Assembly (NCBI GenBank): GCA_029261835.1
Contig: JAJDAO010000068.1
Span: 27,019 to 91,018 of the forward strand
Origin: Deltaproteobacteria bacterium
GTDB taxonomy: Bacteria > Myxococcota_A > UBA9160 > UBA4427
Direction of reading: 5' to 3'
Length of the DNA stretch: 64,000 bases
Shown one piece after another: positions 49,816-57,751 of the stretch. The position numbers were made by a program, and so were the translations under genes. Every line of letters starts with the position of its first letter. Position 1 is the stretch's first letter. The notes under the pieces were generated by a model. That model had not been told where the DNA came from, made no database searches, and saw only the letters and a program-made list of their open reading frames with translations.

Positions 49816-51576
49816 TCAGATGTCCTCTTCCTTCTCGGCGGGCTGCAACAATGCGGTCACGTCCTGTCCGCTGATCGGCTTTCCAAAGTACCACCCCTGC
49901 CCCATCTCGCATGAAAGGTTCGTGAGAATCTCTGCATGGGCCGCGGTCTCGACACCTTCAGCGATCACGATGCGGCCGAGTGCGTGGGCCATTCGGATCA
50001 TCGCGTCCACGAGTTGCCGATCCGATTCCTCGTCGACGAGGTTCAATATGAATGTCTTGTCGATCTTGAGCACGCTAAAGGGCAGCGTGCGCAGCTGGCT
50101 CAGCGATGAGTATCCCGACCCGAAGTCGTCCATGATCATGGTAAAGCCCGCTCTCCGCAGGTCGTGGATTCGATTCAGAAAGGACCGGGATTGGTCCGTC
50201 ATCATGGACTCGGTGATCTCGAGATTGATCTGATTGGGACGGATTCCTTCCTGCTCGAGAATCGCATGGAGCTTCTGAGGAAAATCGGACTGTGCGAGCT
50301 GCCGCGGAGAGATGTTGACGGAGACTGACATGCCTTCGAGTCCCTGGTTCTTCCACTCGACTAGCTGCTGGCAGGCTTCGGTGATGACCCACTCGCCAAT
50401 CGGGTTGATCAGCCCGGTCTCCTCCGCCAGCGAGATGAACTCATCCGGTTGGACGAGTCCACGCTCGGGATGTCGCCAGCGAATGAGCGCCTCGAGACAG
50501 ACGAGATCCTCGCTCGTGAGCCATACTTCTTGCTGATACGCGAGCTCGAATTCTCTGTTCCGAAGAGCCTTGCGTAGTTCTTGCTCGAGTTCGAGACGGG
50601 ACGCGATCTGCAGCCGACGAACGGGGTCGAAAGGCGATATCCGATCTCCTCCGTACTCCTTGGCCTCGTAGATGGCGGCGATCGCATCCTGCAGGAGCGA
50701 ATCGGGATCCGTTCGGCGAGAGCCCGAGGCGACGATGCCGATGCTCACCGTAAGCGAGATGTCCCTGCGCGAGATCGTGAAGGGATGGGAGAGAGCCTCT
50801 CGGATTCTTTCGGATACGGCATTCAATGTGTTCGGCTCGAGATCGTCGCACATCACCATGAACTCATCGCCGGAGAGTCTTGCGACGACATCCGATGCTC
50901 GAACGGCCAGCTGGATTCGATCCGAGACTGCGACGAGGAGCCGATCACCGGCGGCGGGCCCCAGGGTTTCATTCACGAGCTTGAAACGGTCGATGTCTAC
51001 CGCGATGAGGCCGACTTCGGTCTTTCGCTCGTATGAAGACCGCAGCGCTTGCGCGAGGCTCTCGATCAAGCAGCGCCGGTTCGCCAGGCCCGTGAGCTCC
51101 TCAACGTAGACGTGCGACTCGAGCTCGAGCTCATACGCCTTCTGCGAGGAAAGATCGCGAAACGTCGCAGCAAACACACGGCTGTTCGTCGATCTCCGCG
51201 ACACCTCGAAGGCGACGGCTGAGAACGGCACGACCGCACCATCGTGTCGTTCGAGCAGGATCTCGCCGTGCCAGGCCCGGCTCACTTGGATCTCTTGGAT
51301 CGCGCGGGAGAGATTGCCGCTTTCCGAAGCTGGGACGATCGTCGAGGGATCGATCTTGGCGGGGTCGGTATGATCGCCCACGCCCAGGAAATGAGCGGCT
51401 GCCTTGTTCATGTAGAGAAATCGGACCCCATCCGTGAGTACGACCAGATCCGGCGTCACCTCGAGCAACGCTTGGAGGTCCGCGCTCTCGATCTGTGGAA
51501 CCTCCATCGAGGCGTCCGCGAATTTGCGGCCCGTGTTCTGCGGGTTCTCGAAGGGCAATTTTCTCGACTCGCCCAT
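49816..51576 (-). CDS. PAS-GGDEF-EAL cyclic-di-GMP enzyme
   Basis: 586 residues from the ATG at 51576, one base after the upstream stop; the longer ORF overlaps that gene. A PAS domain (about 30-150) starts ALLEVTPDLVVLTDGVRFLYMN. The GGDEF domain follows with active-site RLSGDEFMV, a variant S-G-D-E-F commonly still active. The EAL domain has LEALIRWRHPERG, ITESMMT, MDDFGSGYSSL and QGWYFGKP with the metal and loop-6 residues in place. No membrane helix is seen. It probably degrades c-di-GMP in response to a PAS-sensed signal. The upstream gene is translationally coupled. Confidence 0.94.
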   Translation of the reverse strand: MGESRKLPFENPQNTGRKFADASMEVPQIESADLQALLEVTPDLVVLTDGVRFLYMNKAAAHFLGVGDHTDPAKIDPSTIVPASESGNLSRAIQEIQVSRAWHGEILLERHDGAVVPFSAVAFEVSRRSTNSRVFAATFRDLSSQKAYELELESHVYVEELTGLANRRCLIESLAQALRSSYERKTEVGLIAVDIDRFKLVNETLGPAAGDRLLVAVSDRIQLAVRASDVVARLSGDEFMVMCDDLEPNTLNAVSERIREALSHPFTISRRDISLTVSIGIVASGSRRTDPDSLLQDAIAAIYEAKEYGGDRISPFDPVRRLQIASRLELEQELRKALRNREFELAYQQEVWLTSEDLVCLEALIRWRHPERGLVQPDEFISLAEETGLINPIGEWVITEACQQLVEWKNQGLEGMSVSVNISPRQLAQSDFPQKLHAILEQEGIRPNQINLEITESMMTDQSRSFLNRIHDLRRAGFTMIMDDFGSGYSSLSQLRTLPFSVLKIDKTFILNLVDEESDRQLVDAMIRMAHALGRIVIAEGVETAAHAEILTNLSCEMGQGWYFGKPISGQDVTALLQPAEKEEDI

Positions 51577-51577
51577 G

Positions 51578-52237
51578 TCATTCTTCCTCGGAGGCAGGAA
51601 GCAGTTCGAGTCTGTATTTCGAGTTGCTGGTGACAATCTCGAGTGTGCGCTTTTCGAGCTGGATGATCTCGAGGATTTCGGATGTCCCCGTCACGCCCGC
51701 TGAATCTGCGAATGACGCGACATCGCCTGGCACGAGGTCGGTCAAGAGAATGGCCATTCCGAGTTCCCGCCGTTCGCCGTCGCGTTCGTGCGTGACCTTG
51801 ACGCGTGCGCCGCTTTCGAACCGATCCGGGCTGGTTTCGGGCCAGTCATCGACCTGGACGATCTGCGTTTCATACGAATGGTCTTGCTCCGAGTCCGCGG
51901 TCAAGTCGTCGTGAATCGCGAAAACACCCGAGGTGGACGGCGCAGCGTGGACGCGGCGAAGTTCGTAGCGATGATTCTGCGTGTCGATCCGAACCACATC
52001 CGGCCGGACAGATTCGATGCGGGTCAGAATCGTAGGCATGAGCGCACGATCCTCGTCCAGGCGGATTCGGATCACTTCTCCGACGCGAAGAGGGCCGAGC
52101 AACTCGCCGATGCCCATAGCACGAGCCATCGCCAATCCGCGAGCAGCAAGCCGCGAAACGCAGACGACCGTCCCCTTTTCCCAGATCGCGATCCTTGATT
52201 CCAATTTCGCGCCCAAGAAGACCCCGCAGGTTCTCAT
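51578..52237 (-). CDS. Unknown cytoplasmic protein coupled to the GGDEF-EAL gene
   Basis: 219 residues from the ATG at 52237; a start at 52330 would add 31 residues without protein-like pattern. The sequence is beta-rich with repeated short strands (VVCVSRLAARGLAM, VIRIRLDEDRALMPTILTRIESVRPDVVRIDTQNHRYELRRV, KRTLEIVTSNSKYRLELLP), suggesting small barrels. No motif is recognised and no signal peptide is present. The stop is one base from the GGDEF-EAL start, so it may sense or scaffold for that enzyme. Confidence 0.6.
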   Translation of the reverse strand: MRTCGVFLGAKLESRIAIWEKGTVVCVSRLAARGLAMARAMGIGELLGPLRVGEVIRIRLDEDRALMPTILTRIESVRPDVVRIDTQNHRYELRRVHAAPSTSGVFAIHDDLTADSEQDHSYETQIVQVDDWPETSPDRFESGARVKVTHERDGERRELGMAILLTDLVPGDVASFADSAGVTGTSEILEIIQLEKRTLEIVTSNSKYRLELLPASEEE

Positions 52238-52879
52238 CGATTCTGCTCGTATCGGACGGTCCTCGGAGCAGCCAAAGCAGTAAGGCAAGCTCTTTGGCGG
52301 GATCCGTAGCTCGCATGCAGTTGCGCGCACGAAGCGACCGGCCCGTCTAGGGGATTGCTTCTAGAGGTCGGGACCGGCGAAGTGTTCGGAATCGTCTGAA
52401 TCTTGCTGACGGGCTACACCACCGGTGAAGACGGCGAAGAGATCGCGTCGACGGAGATCCCGGTCGAGCTCTCGCGATCGTACAATCCTGAGGGTGAAAG
52501 CGATCGGACGCCGATGAATCCCGCGAACGGCCAACCGGTGTCCTGTCTCAGAAGTTCTCTCATAGACCCCGGACCGAGCCGGGTGGTGGCTCCTTCTTTG
52601 CTGTGGTGCCCCCTCCGCACCACACAAATCAACCGTCGTCGGGACATTTCCGCGGGCAGTTTCCGCGAGCTGTCGCACTCTGATGGCGTGTGATATCGTC
52701 TTCCCGTTGTCGCCGGGTTCCGGCAGCCGGGCACCGTCATCACGGGACCGGCGCCGCGCCCTCCCCGAGACCCGCGGCAGCACCTGGATTCCAATGCTGG
52801 GCTAAAGAGCGGGCTCCCCGCTTCCGGGGCGTCCACCCGACCTTCCACGCATGATTCAAGACCAATTGCTTGGTCGCAG
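52238..52879. other. Intergenic region before the kinase gene
   Basis: About 640 bases between divergent genes. ORFs here are compositionally poor on both strands and match nothing I recognise. It should hold the promoter of the kinase/response-regulator pair and of the coupled unknown gene. I see no clear promoter or operator; a short IS-like or regulatory RNA content cannot be excluded. Confidence 0.35.
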
Positions 52880-54616
52880 ATGAACCCTCCGCCTTCTCCT
52901 CTCTACTCGAACCCCGTGCACCGTGACGTGTGTACTCGGATTCTTGAGTGCGCCGGCCGGGGCATGCTCCGCCTGGCATTCCTGTGTGACGTCGCCCGGC
53001 TGATCCGCGAATGGTGTGAATGCGACGCCGTCGAGGTCCGGATGGTCGAGCGACACAAGCTTTGGCGTACCGAGTCCGTGGCAGACGGAGGGCTGTCGCG
53101 ATCCGCCGTGGTGGCCGGGCGGCGCAATAACTCGGGTCGGATCCTGCCGTGCCGTGATGTCGACTCTGATCTGGAGGACCTTTGCCAGGACATTGTCGAG
53201 CACCGCGTCGACGTGTCCTTGCCATGGTTTACCGTCGACGGAACTTTCTGGACGGGAAACACCCACGAGACGTTCGAGCCCAACCCGAGGGGGGGCGGAA
53301 AGGGGCGCTCGCTCGCCGACGGACGCTTTCGCTCGCTCGTCATCATTCCGTACGAACTCGACGGCGATGATGCGGGGCTCGTTCTTCTGAAGAGCCGGCA
53401 GCAGAACCACTTCCTTCCGGACGAGATCAGTTCGCACGAGCACGTCGCGACGATCCTCGGCGTCGCGGCCCGACAGCGCCGCTCGCAGCTCGCGCTTCGG
53501 GAGCGGGTGAAGGAGCTGACCTGTCTCCACGGCATCACCCGAATTGCGGCGCGGCCGGGCGTCACGCTCGATCAGATCCTGAAGGGAGCCGCCGAACTCA
53601 TCCCCAACGGCTGTCTCCATGAGGATCTGGCTTCCGCGAAGATCATCTTCGACGATCACTCGTTCGCCAGCGAGGCGTACTCGGAAGGCACGCACACGCA
53701 CACGCAGGAAGTCGTCGTAGGCGGAAGAAGGCGTGGAGCGATCATCCTCGGCTATGACGCGGAGCTCCCCGAACTCGATGTGGGGCCCTTCATCAAGGAG
53801 GAGCTGGATCTGCTGGAGGTCGTGGCCAAGGAGCTGGCCATCGTCATCGAGGCCCGGGAGATGGAGGAGAAACGGGACTCGCTGGAGGATCAGCTCCGAC
53901 ACGCCGACCGACTCGCCACCATCGGACAGCTGGCCGCCGGCGTGGCACACGAGCTCAACGAACCGCTCGCGAGCATTCTCGGCCGTGCCGAGCTGTCCCG
54001 GAAGATGCCCGGGCTTCCCGACCAAGCGAGGTCCGATTACGAGAAGATCATCGCCGCGTCCCTCCGTGCGCGGGAGGTCATCGGCAAGCTGAAGCTCTTC
54101 GCCCGGCGCACACCGGCCCGGAAGGAAGCGTCGGATCTGAACGAAGTTGTTCGAGACGGCCTCGCGATGCTGAAGAAGCACGTGGAGGGCGCCGACATCA
54201 GTTTGGAGACGAACCTCGAACCCGATCTGCCGATCGTCGTGACCGACCCGAGCCAGATGCATCAGGTGCTGATCAACCTGGTCGTGAACGCGCTCCAGGC
54301 GACGACGCACGGAGGACGGATCGTCGTCCAGACGCATTCTGGCGAAACCGAGGTCGTTCTCGTTGTCGAGGACACGGGGACGGGAATGTCCGAGGAGACG
54401 CTCAAGCAGATCTTCACGCCGTTCTTCACCACGAAGGATGTAGACGGCGGCACCGGCCTGGGGCTGGCTGTCGTTCACGGAATCGTGAGCTCTCATGGAG
54501 GGAGCATCCGCGTGAAGAGCAGGCTCGGTGAAGGCTCGCGTTTCGAGCTGCGGCTGCCCCGCACCCCCCTCGAGCAGGCCGACCGGAGAGGAGCGAGTGA
54601 AAATGCCAAGGGATGA
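52880..54616 (+). CDS. GAF-containing sensor histidine kinase
   Basis: 578 residues, no membrane helix, so cytoplasmic. Residues about 20-330 include two GAF-like sensor regions (FLCDVARLIREWCECDAVEVRM... and the segment starting ELTCLHGITRIAARPGVTLDQIL). The dimerisation domain has H357 in GVAHELNEPLASI, and the ATPase domain has NALQ (N box region), VEDTGTGM (G1), TGLGLAVVHGI (G2). It phosphorylates the sigma54 activator encoded next, whose start overlaps the end of this gene by 14 nt. The target is probably the redox operon 1.5 kb downstream. Confidence 0.94.
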   Translation: MNPPPSPLYSNPVHRDVCTRILECAGRGMLRLAFLCDVARLIREWCECDAVEVRMVERHKLWRTESVADGGLSRSAVVAGRRNNSGRILPCRDVDSDLEDLCQDIVEHRVDVSLPWFTVDGTFWTGNTHETFEPNPRGGGKGRSLADGRFRSLVIIPYELDGDDAGLVLLKSRQQNHFLPDEISSHEHVATILGVAARQRRSQLALRERVKELTCLHGITRIAARPGVTLDQILKGAAELIPNGCLHEDLASAKIIFDDHSFASEAYSEGTHTHTQEVVVGGRRRGAIILGYDAELPELDVGPFIKEELDLLEVVAKELAIVIEAREMEEKRDSLEDQLRHADRLATIGQLAAGVAHELNEPLASILGRAELSRKMPGLPDQARSDYEKIIAASLRAREVIGKLKLFARRTPARKEASDLNEVVRDGLAMLKKHVEGADISLETNLEPDLPIVVTDPSQMHQVLINLVVNALQATTHGGRIVVQTHSGETEVVLVVEDTGTGMSEETLKQIFTPFFTTKDVDGGTGLGLAVVHGIVSSHGGSIRVKSRLGEGSRFELRLPRTPLEQADRRGASENAKG

Positions 54617-55955
54617 GCCTTCCATCCTCGTTGTCGACGACGTGCCCGACACCCTGGAGGTCCTCGAGCGCTGTCTCACGGCCGCCGAATACCGGGTGCA
54701 TACGGCATCCGGAGTCGTCGAGGCGATCGAATTCCTGGAGAAGGCACCCGTCGACCTCGTCATCACGGACCTTAGGATGCCCAAGATCAGCGGGCTGAAT
54801 CTCGTCCGGTACCTTCGCGAGAACCTGAAGGAGACCGAGGTCATGATGATCACGGGGTATGCGACCGTCGAAGGAGCCGTGGAGGCGGTGAAGGCGGGGG
54901 CGGAGGAGTACCTGCCCAAGCCGTTCACGGAGGACGAGCTGACCGCCGCCGTGCAACGGGTCCTCAAGAAGCGGCAGATGCGCCTTCTGGCCCGGCAGGC
55001 CCCGGACGAGGTCGCCGCGCCCGCCGGGATCATCGGCGAGTCGGCGGCGATGCAGGCGGTGTTCCGCGAGGTCGCGAAGGCGGCCACGACCGATGCCACC
55101 GTCCTGATCTCCGGCGAGAGCGGGACCGGCAAGGAGCTGGTCGGTCGCGCCATCCACTACCAGAGTAGTCGCGCATCCGAGCCGTTCGTACCCATCAACT
55201 GCGGTGCGATTCCCAGCGAGCTCGTCGAGAGTGAGCTCTTCGGCCACACCAAAGGGGCCTTCACCGGCGCCACCGCGCTCCGTAACGGCTTCTTCCAGGC
55301 GGCGGACGGCGGCTCGATCTTGTTGGACGAGATTGGCGACACGAGCCCGTCGACCCAGGTCAAGCTCCTGCGCGTCCTGGAGGAGCAGGAAGTGTACATG
55401 GTCGGATCCTCGCAGCCGACGCGCGTCGATGTGCGCGTGCTGGCCTCGACGAACAAGGATCTCCTGTCGCTTATCAAGAAGGGGACGTTCCGCGAGGATC
55501 TCTACTTCCGGCTGAGCGTCATCACGATCGCTCTGCCGCCTCTGAGGGACCGCAAGGACGACATCCTCCTCCTGGTCACTCACTTCGCGCGCAAGTTCGC
55601 CGACCAAGCGGAGCGGCCGACCCCGGAGTTCACGGACAGTGCGCTGCAGGTCTTCCGCCGGTACGCCTGGCCGGGGAACGTTCGGGAGCTCTTGAATCTC
55701 GTCCAGCGGCTGGTCGTCATGCAGGAGGACGCCCGGCGGCCCTTCGACGTCCCCGATCTGCCTCGCCACATGCGGTTCTCCGTGAATCGCGGCGCCGGGC
55801 CGCTCCAGACCCTGGCCGAGGTGGAGGCGGTGCACATTCGAAGCGTCCTTGCCAGCGTCGCAGGGAACAAGACCCAGGCCGCGAAGCTGCTCGGCATCAA
55901 CCGGAAGACCCTCCGGGAGAAGCTCAAGAGCCTGGAGACGTCTGCGGGCGAGTAG
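54603..55955 (+). CDS. NtrC-type sigma54-dependent response regulator
   Basis: 450 residues. The receiver domain has the acidic pair D12-D13, phospho-acceptor D56 (VITDLRMP) and K-P-F at ~105. The AAA+ domain has Walker A GESGTGKEL, the sigma54-contact loop GAFTGA, and GGSILLDEIGDTS. The C-terminal Fis-like helix-turn-helix ends NKTQAAKLLGINRKTLREKL. It activates sigma54 promoters after phosphorylation. A matching -24/-12 element lies 178 bases after its stop. The start overlaps the kinase gene. Confidence 0.96.
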   Translation: MPRDEPSILVVDDVPDTLEVLERCLTAAEYRVHTASGVVEAIEFLEKAPVDLVITDLRMPKISGLNLVRYLRENLKETEVMMITGYATVEGAVEAVKAGAEEYLPKPFTEDELTAAVQRVLKKRQMRLLARQAPDEVAAPAGIIGESAAMQAVFREVAKAATTDATVLISGESGTGKELVGRAIHYQSSRASEPFVPINCGAIPSELVESELFGHTKGAFTGATALRNGFFQAADGGSILLDEIGDTSPSTQVKLLRVLEEQEVYMVGSSQPTRVDVRVLASTNKDLLSLIKKGTFREDLYFRLSVITIALPPLRDRKDDILLLVTHFARKFADQAERPTPEFTDSALQVFRRYAWPGNVRELLNLVQRLVVMQEDARRPFDVPDLPRHMRFSVNRGAGPLQTLAEVEAVHIRSVLASVAGNKTQAAKLLGINRKTLREKLKSLETSAGE

Positions 55956-55961
55956 GGAGCA

Positions 55962-55987
55962 AACCGGGGAGGATCACCCCGCCGGTT
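55962..55987 (+). terminator. Hairpin after the response-regulator gene
   Basis: AACCGG (55962-55967) pairs with CCGGTT (55982-55987); GG (68-69) pairs with CC (79-80) across one bulged G. It sits 6 bases past the stop and separates the kinase/regulator transcript from the sigma54 promoter downstream. No T-run follows. Confidence 0.5.
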
Positions 55988-56132
55988 CAACTCTCCCCGA
56001 TCTTCCCGTTCGCAGCCCCACGGAAGCGAGCCCCCTGGCGGTTGAAGGACGAGCCCCGGTCACGCTCGATCTCGTGTCATTCCCAGCACTTGGCAGCGTG
56101 GCTCGACGCGGGGCGCCCTGCCCGGTGCCTGC

Positions 56133-56148
56133 TGGTGCGGATGTTGCA
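56133..56148 (+). promoter_or_regulatory. Sigma54 (-24/-12) promoter of the redox operon
   Basis: TGGTGCGGATGTTGCA carries the invariant GG (56134-56135) and GC (56146-56147) exactly ten bases apart, with TTGCA matching the -12 box and TGG the -24 box. The start codon of the first operon gene is at 56200, about 40 bases past the predicted start site. The sigma54 activator is encoded immediately upstream. Activator half-sites between 55990 and 56130 could not be identified with confidence. Confidence 0.8.
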
Positions 56149-56199
56149 CTGAACTCGGATGAAACCGAAACACACCGCGGAGCACGAGAGGAGAGAGTC

Positions 56200-56922
56200 A
56201 TGGTCGCATTGATCGCACTGCTGGTCGTCTTGCTCTTCCTCACCGCCGACTACATCCTGCAACGAAGGCGCGTTGCCCGCACCGAGGAGGCGGAGGCGGA
56301 GGTGTCGTCAGTAGTCGACGTCCGCTCTCAGCTCGCGCTGTCCTCACCGCGGGCGCCCGACGGCGTGTTCTTCTCGCCGGGACACACCTGGGCCTATCTC
56401 CTGCCTTCGGGAAACGTCCGTCTCGGGCTGACCGACTTCGCCCGGTCTGTCATGGGCTCTGTGGACGAGGTCGAGCCGCGCACGAGGAGCGTCGAGATCG
56501 CCAGAGGGGAACCCCTGTTGCGGATGCGTCGCGGCAAGCACACGGCCACGTTCCATGCCCCGATCGACGGAACAATCGAGCGTGTCAATCTCGGGTTCCT
56601 CGGGCTGGATGCCGCTCGTCCGAACGAACCATACACATCGTCGTGGATCTTCGAGATGCGGCCCCGAAACACGTCCGACATTCCGAGGACGATGTTCCTC
56701 GGGGACGCTGCCCGGAGCTGGCTCAAACAGGAGGTGGAGAGACTGAGGGTCTTCCTGGCGACGACCATCCCGGAGGACCGCCTGATTGGCGCGACGATGC
56801 AGGACGGAGGCCCGCCGAACTGGGACGCCGTGGACTCGTTCTCCGAGGCCGACTGGCAGCGGTTCCAGGACCGGTTCTTCGGCAGGATGCAGGCGACCAC
56901 GGCGTCCGCCGATCGCTCGTAG
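56200..56922 (+). CDS. Membrane-anchored GcvH-like lipoyl-domain protein
   Basis: 240 residues from the ATG at 56200 behind GAGGAGAG; the longer ORF reads through the promoter. An N-terminal helix (VALIALLVVLLFLTADYIL) anchors the protein. The glycine-cleavage-H-like domain (about 55-165) has FFSPGHTWAYLLPSGNVRLGLTDFA and keeps a Lys (K113, RRGKHTATFHAPIDG) with the same six-residue spacing to A-P-x-x-G as the lipoylated Lys of GcvH. The ESVKA context is not conserved, so lipoylation is likely but unproven. It opens the sigma54-controlled operon; a lipoyl arm could pass electrons or acyl groups to the FeS/NrfD partners. Confidence 0.85.
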   Translation: MVALIALLVVLLFLTADYILQRRRVARTEEAEAEVSSVVDVRSQLALSSPRAPDGVFFSPGHTWAYLLPSGNVRLGLTDFARSVMGSVDEVEPRTRSVEIARGEPLLRMRRGKHTATFHAPIDGTIERVNLGFLGLDAARPNEPYTSSWIFEMRPRNTSDIPRTMFLGDAARSWLKQEVERLRVFLATTIPEDRLIGATMQDGGPPNWDAVDSFSEADWQRFQDRFFGRMQATTASADRS

Positions 56923-56956
56923 CTTCCACCGTCGCGCACGCAGAAGGAGGCTGGAC

Positions 56957-57751
56957 ATGACCGCAGCGATTCTCACCGACCTCACGAAGTGCACGGATTG
57001 CGGCGCCTGCGTCCTGGCCTGCCAGCAGATCAACGGCCTGCCCGCGGTCGAGCAACCAACAAAGCTCTCGGACACCGCCTGGACGATCGTCCGCCAAAGC
57101 CGAGGCGTCAGCATCCGGAAACACTGTATGCACTGCCTCGATCCGACGTGTGCCTCGGTATGTCCAGTGGGCGCGCTGCGAAGCACGCCGGAGGGTCCCG
57201 TCGTCTACGAGGAGAGCCGCTGCATCGGTTGCCGCTACTGCATGTTGGCGTGTCCGTTCGACGTTCCGACGTACGAGTGGCACAGCGCGCACCCCAAGGT
57301 GCAGAAGTGCTCCATGTGCTTCGAGAACCGCGTCCAGTATGGGGACCAGCCGGCCTGCACGTCCGTGTGCCCGGCGGGCGCCACGATCTTCGGAGACCGG
57401 GACGAGCTCATCGGGGAGGCGTACAGCCGGATCGCGGCGGCTCCCGATCGCTACGTGGACCACATCTACGGTCTCGAGGAAGCCGGCGGAACGTCCGTGA
57501 TGTTCCTCTCGGGAATCCCGTTCGCAGCTCTGGGCTTCGCCACGGACCTCGACACCGAGCCCTACCCGAGGCTGACCTGGAACATCCTCTCCCAGGTTCC
57601 GAACATCGTCGGGATTGGGGGTGTCACGCTCGCCGGCGTCTACTGGGTGATCAGCCGGCGGATGACGCTGGAACGCCTGAACCATGGGCTTGAAGTCGAT
57701 GAAGAAGCCGAGGCGAGCAGGCGCATCCCGGAGAATGGGGGCGAGTCATGA
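56957..57751 (+). CDS. 4Fe-4S ferredoxin-type subunit with C-terminal membrane anchor
   Basis: 264 residues from the ATG at 56957 behind AGGAGG. Four cysteine clusters of the HybA/DMSO-reductase-B type are present: CTDCGACVLAC, CMHCLDPTCASVC, CIGCRYCMLAC and CSMCFEN...CTSVC. There is no Tat or Sec leader, while a C-terminal helix (NIVGIGGVTLAGVYWVIS) anchors it, so the clusters probably face the cytoplasm, unlike NrfC or DsrO. It is the electron-transfer partner of the NrfD-type subunit encoded next, whose ATG overlaps its stop (ATGA). Confidence 0.93.
   Translation: MTAAILTDLTKCTDCGACVLACQQINGLPAVEQPTKLSDTAWTIVRQSRGVSIRKHCMHCLDPTCASVCPVGALRSTPEGPVVYEESRCIGCRYCMLACPFDVPTYEWHSAHPKVQKCSMCFENRVQYGDQPACTSVCPAGATIFGDRDELIGEAYSRIAAAPDRYVDHIYGLEEAGGTSVMFLSGIPFAALGFATDLDTEPYPRLTWNILSQVPNIVGIGGVTLAGVYWVISRRMTLERLNHGLEVDEEAEASRRIPENGGES

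Noticed and set aside
52856..55153. 765-codon minus-strand ORF
   Set aside because: Antisense of kinase and regulator genes, which have full motif sets on the plus strand.
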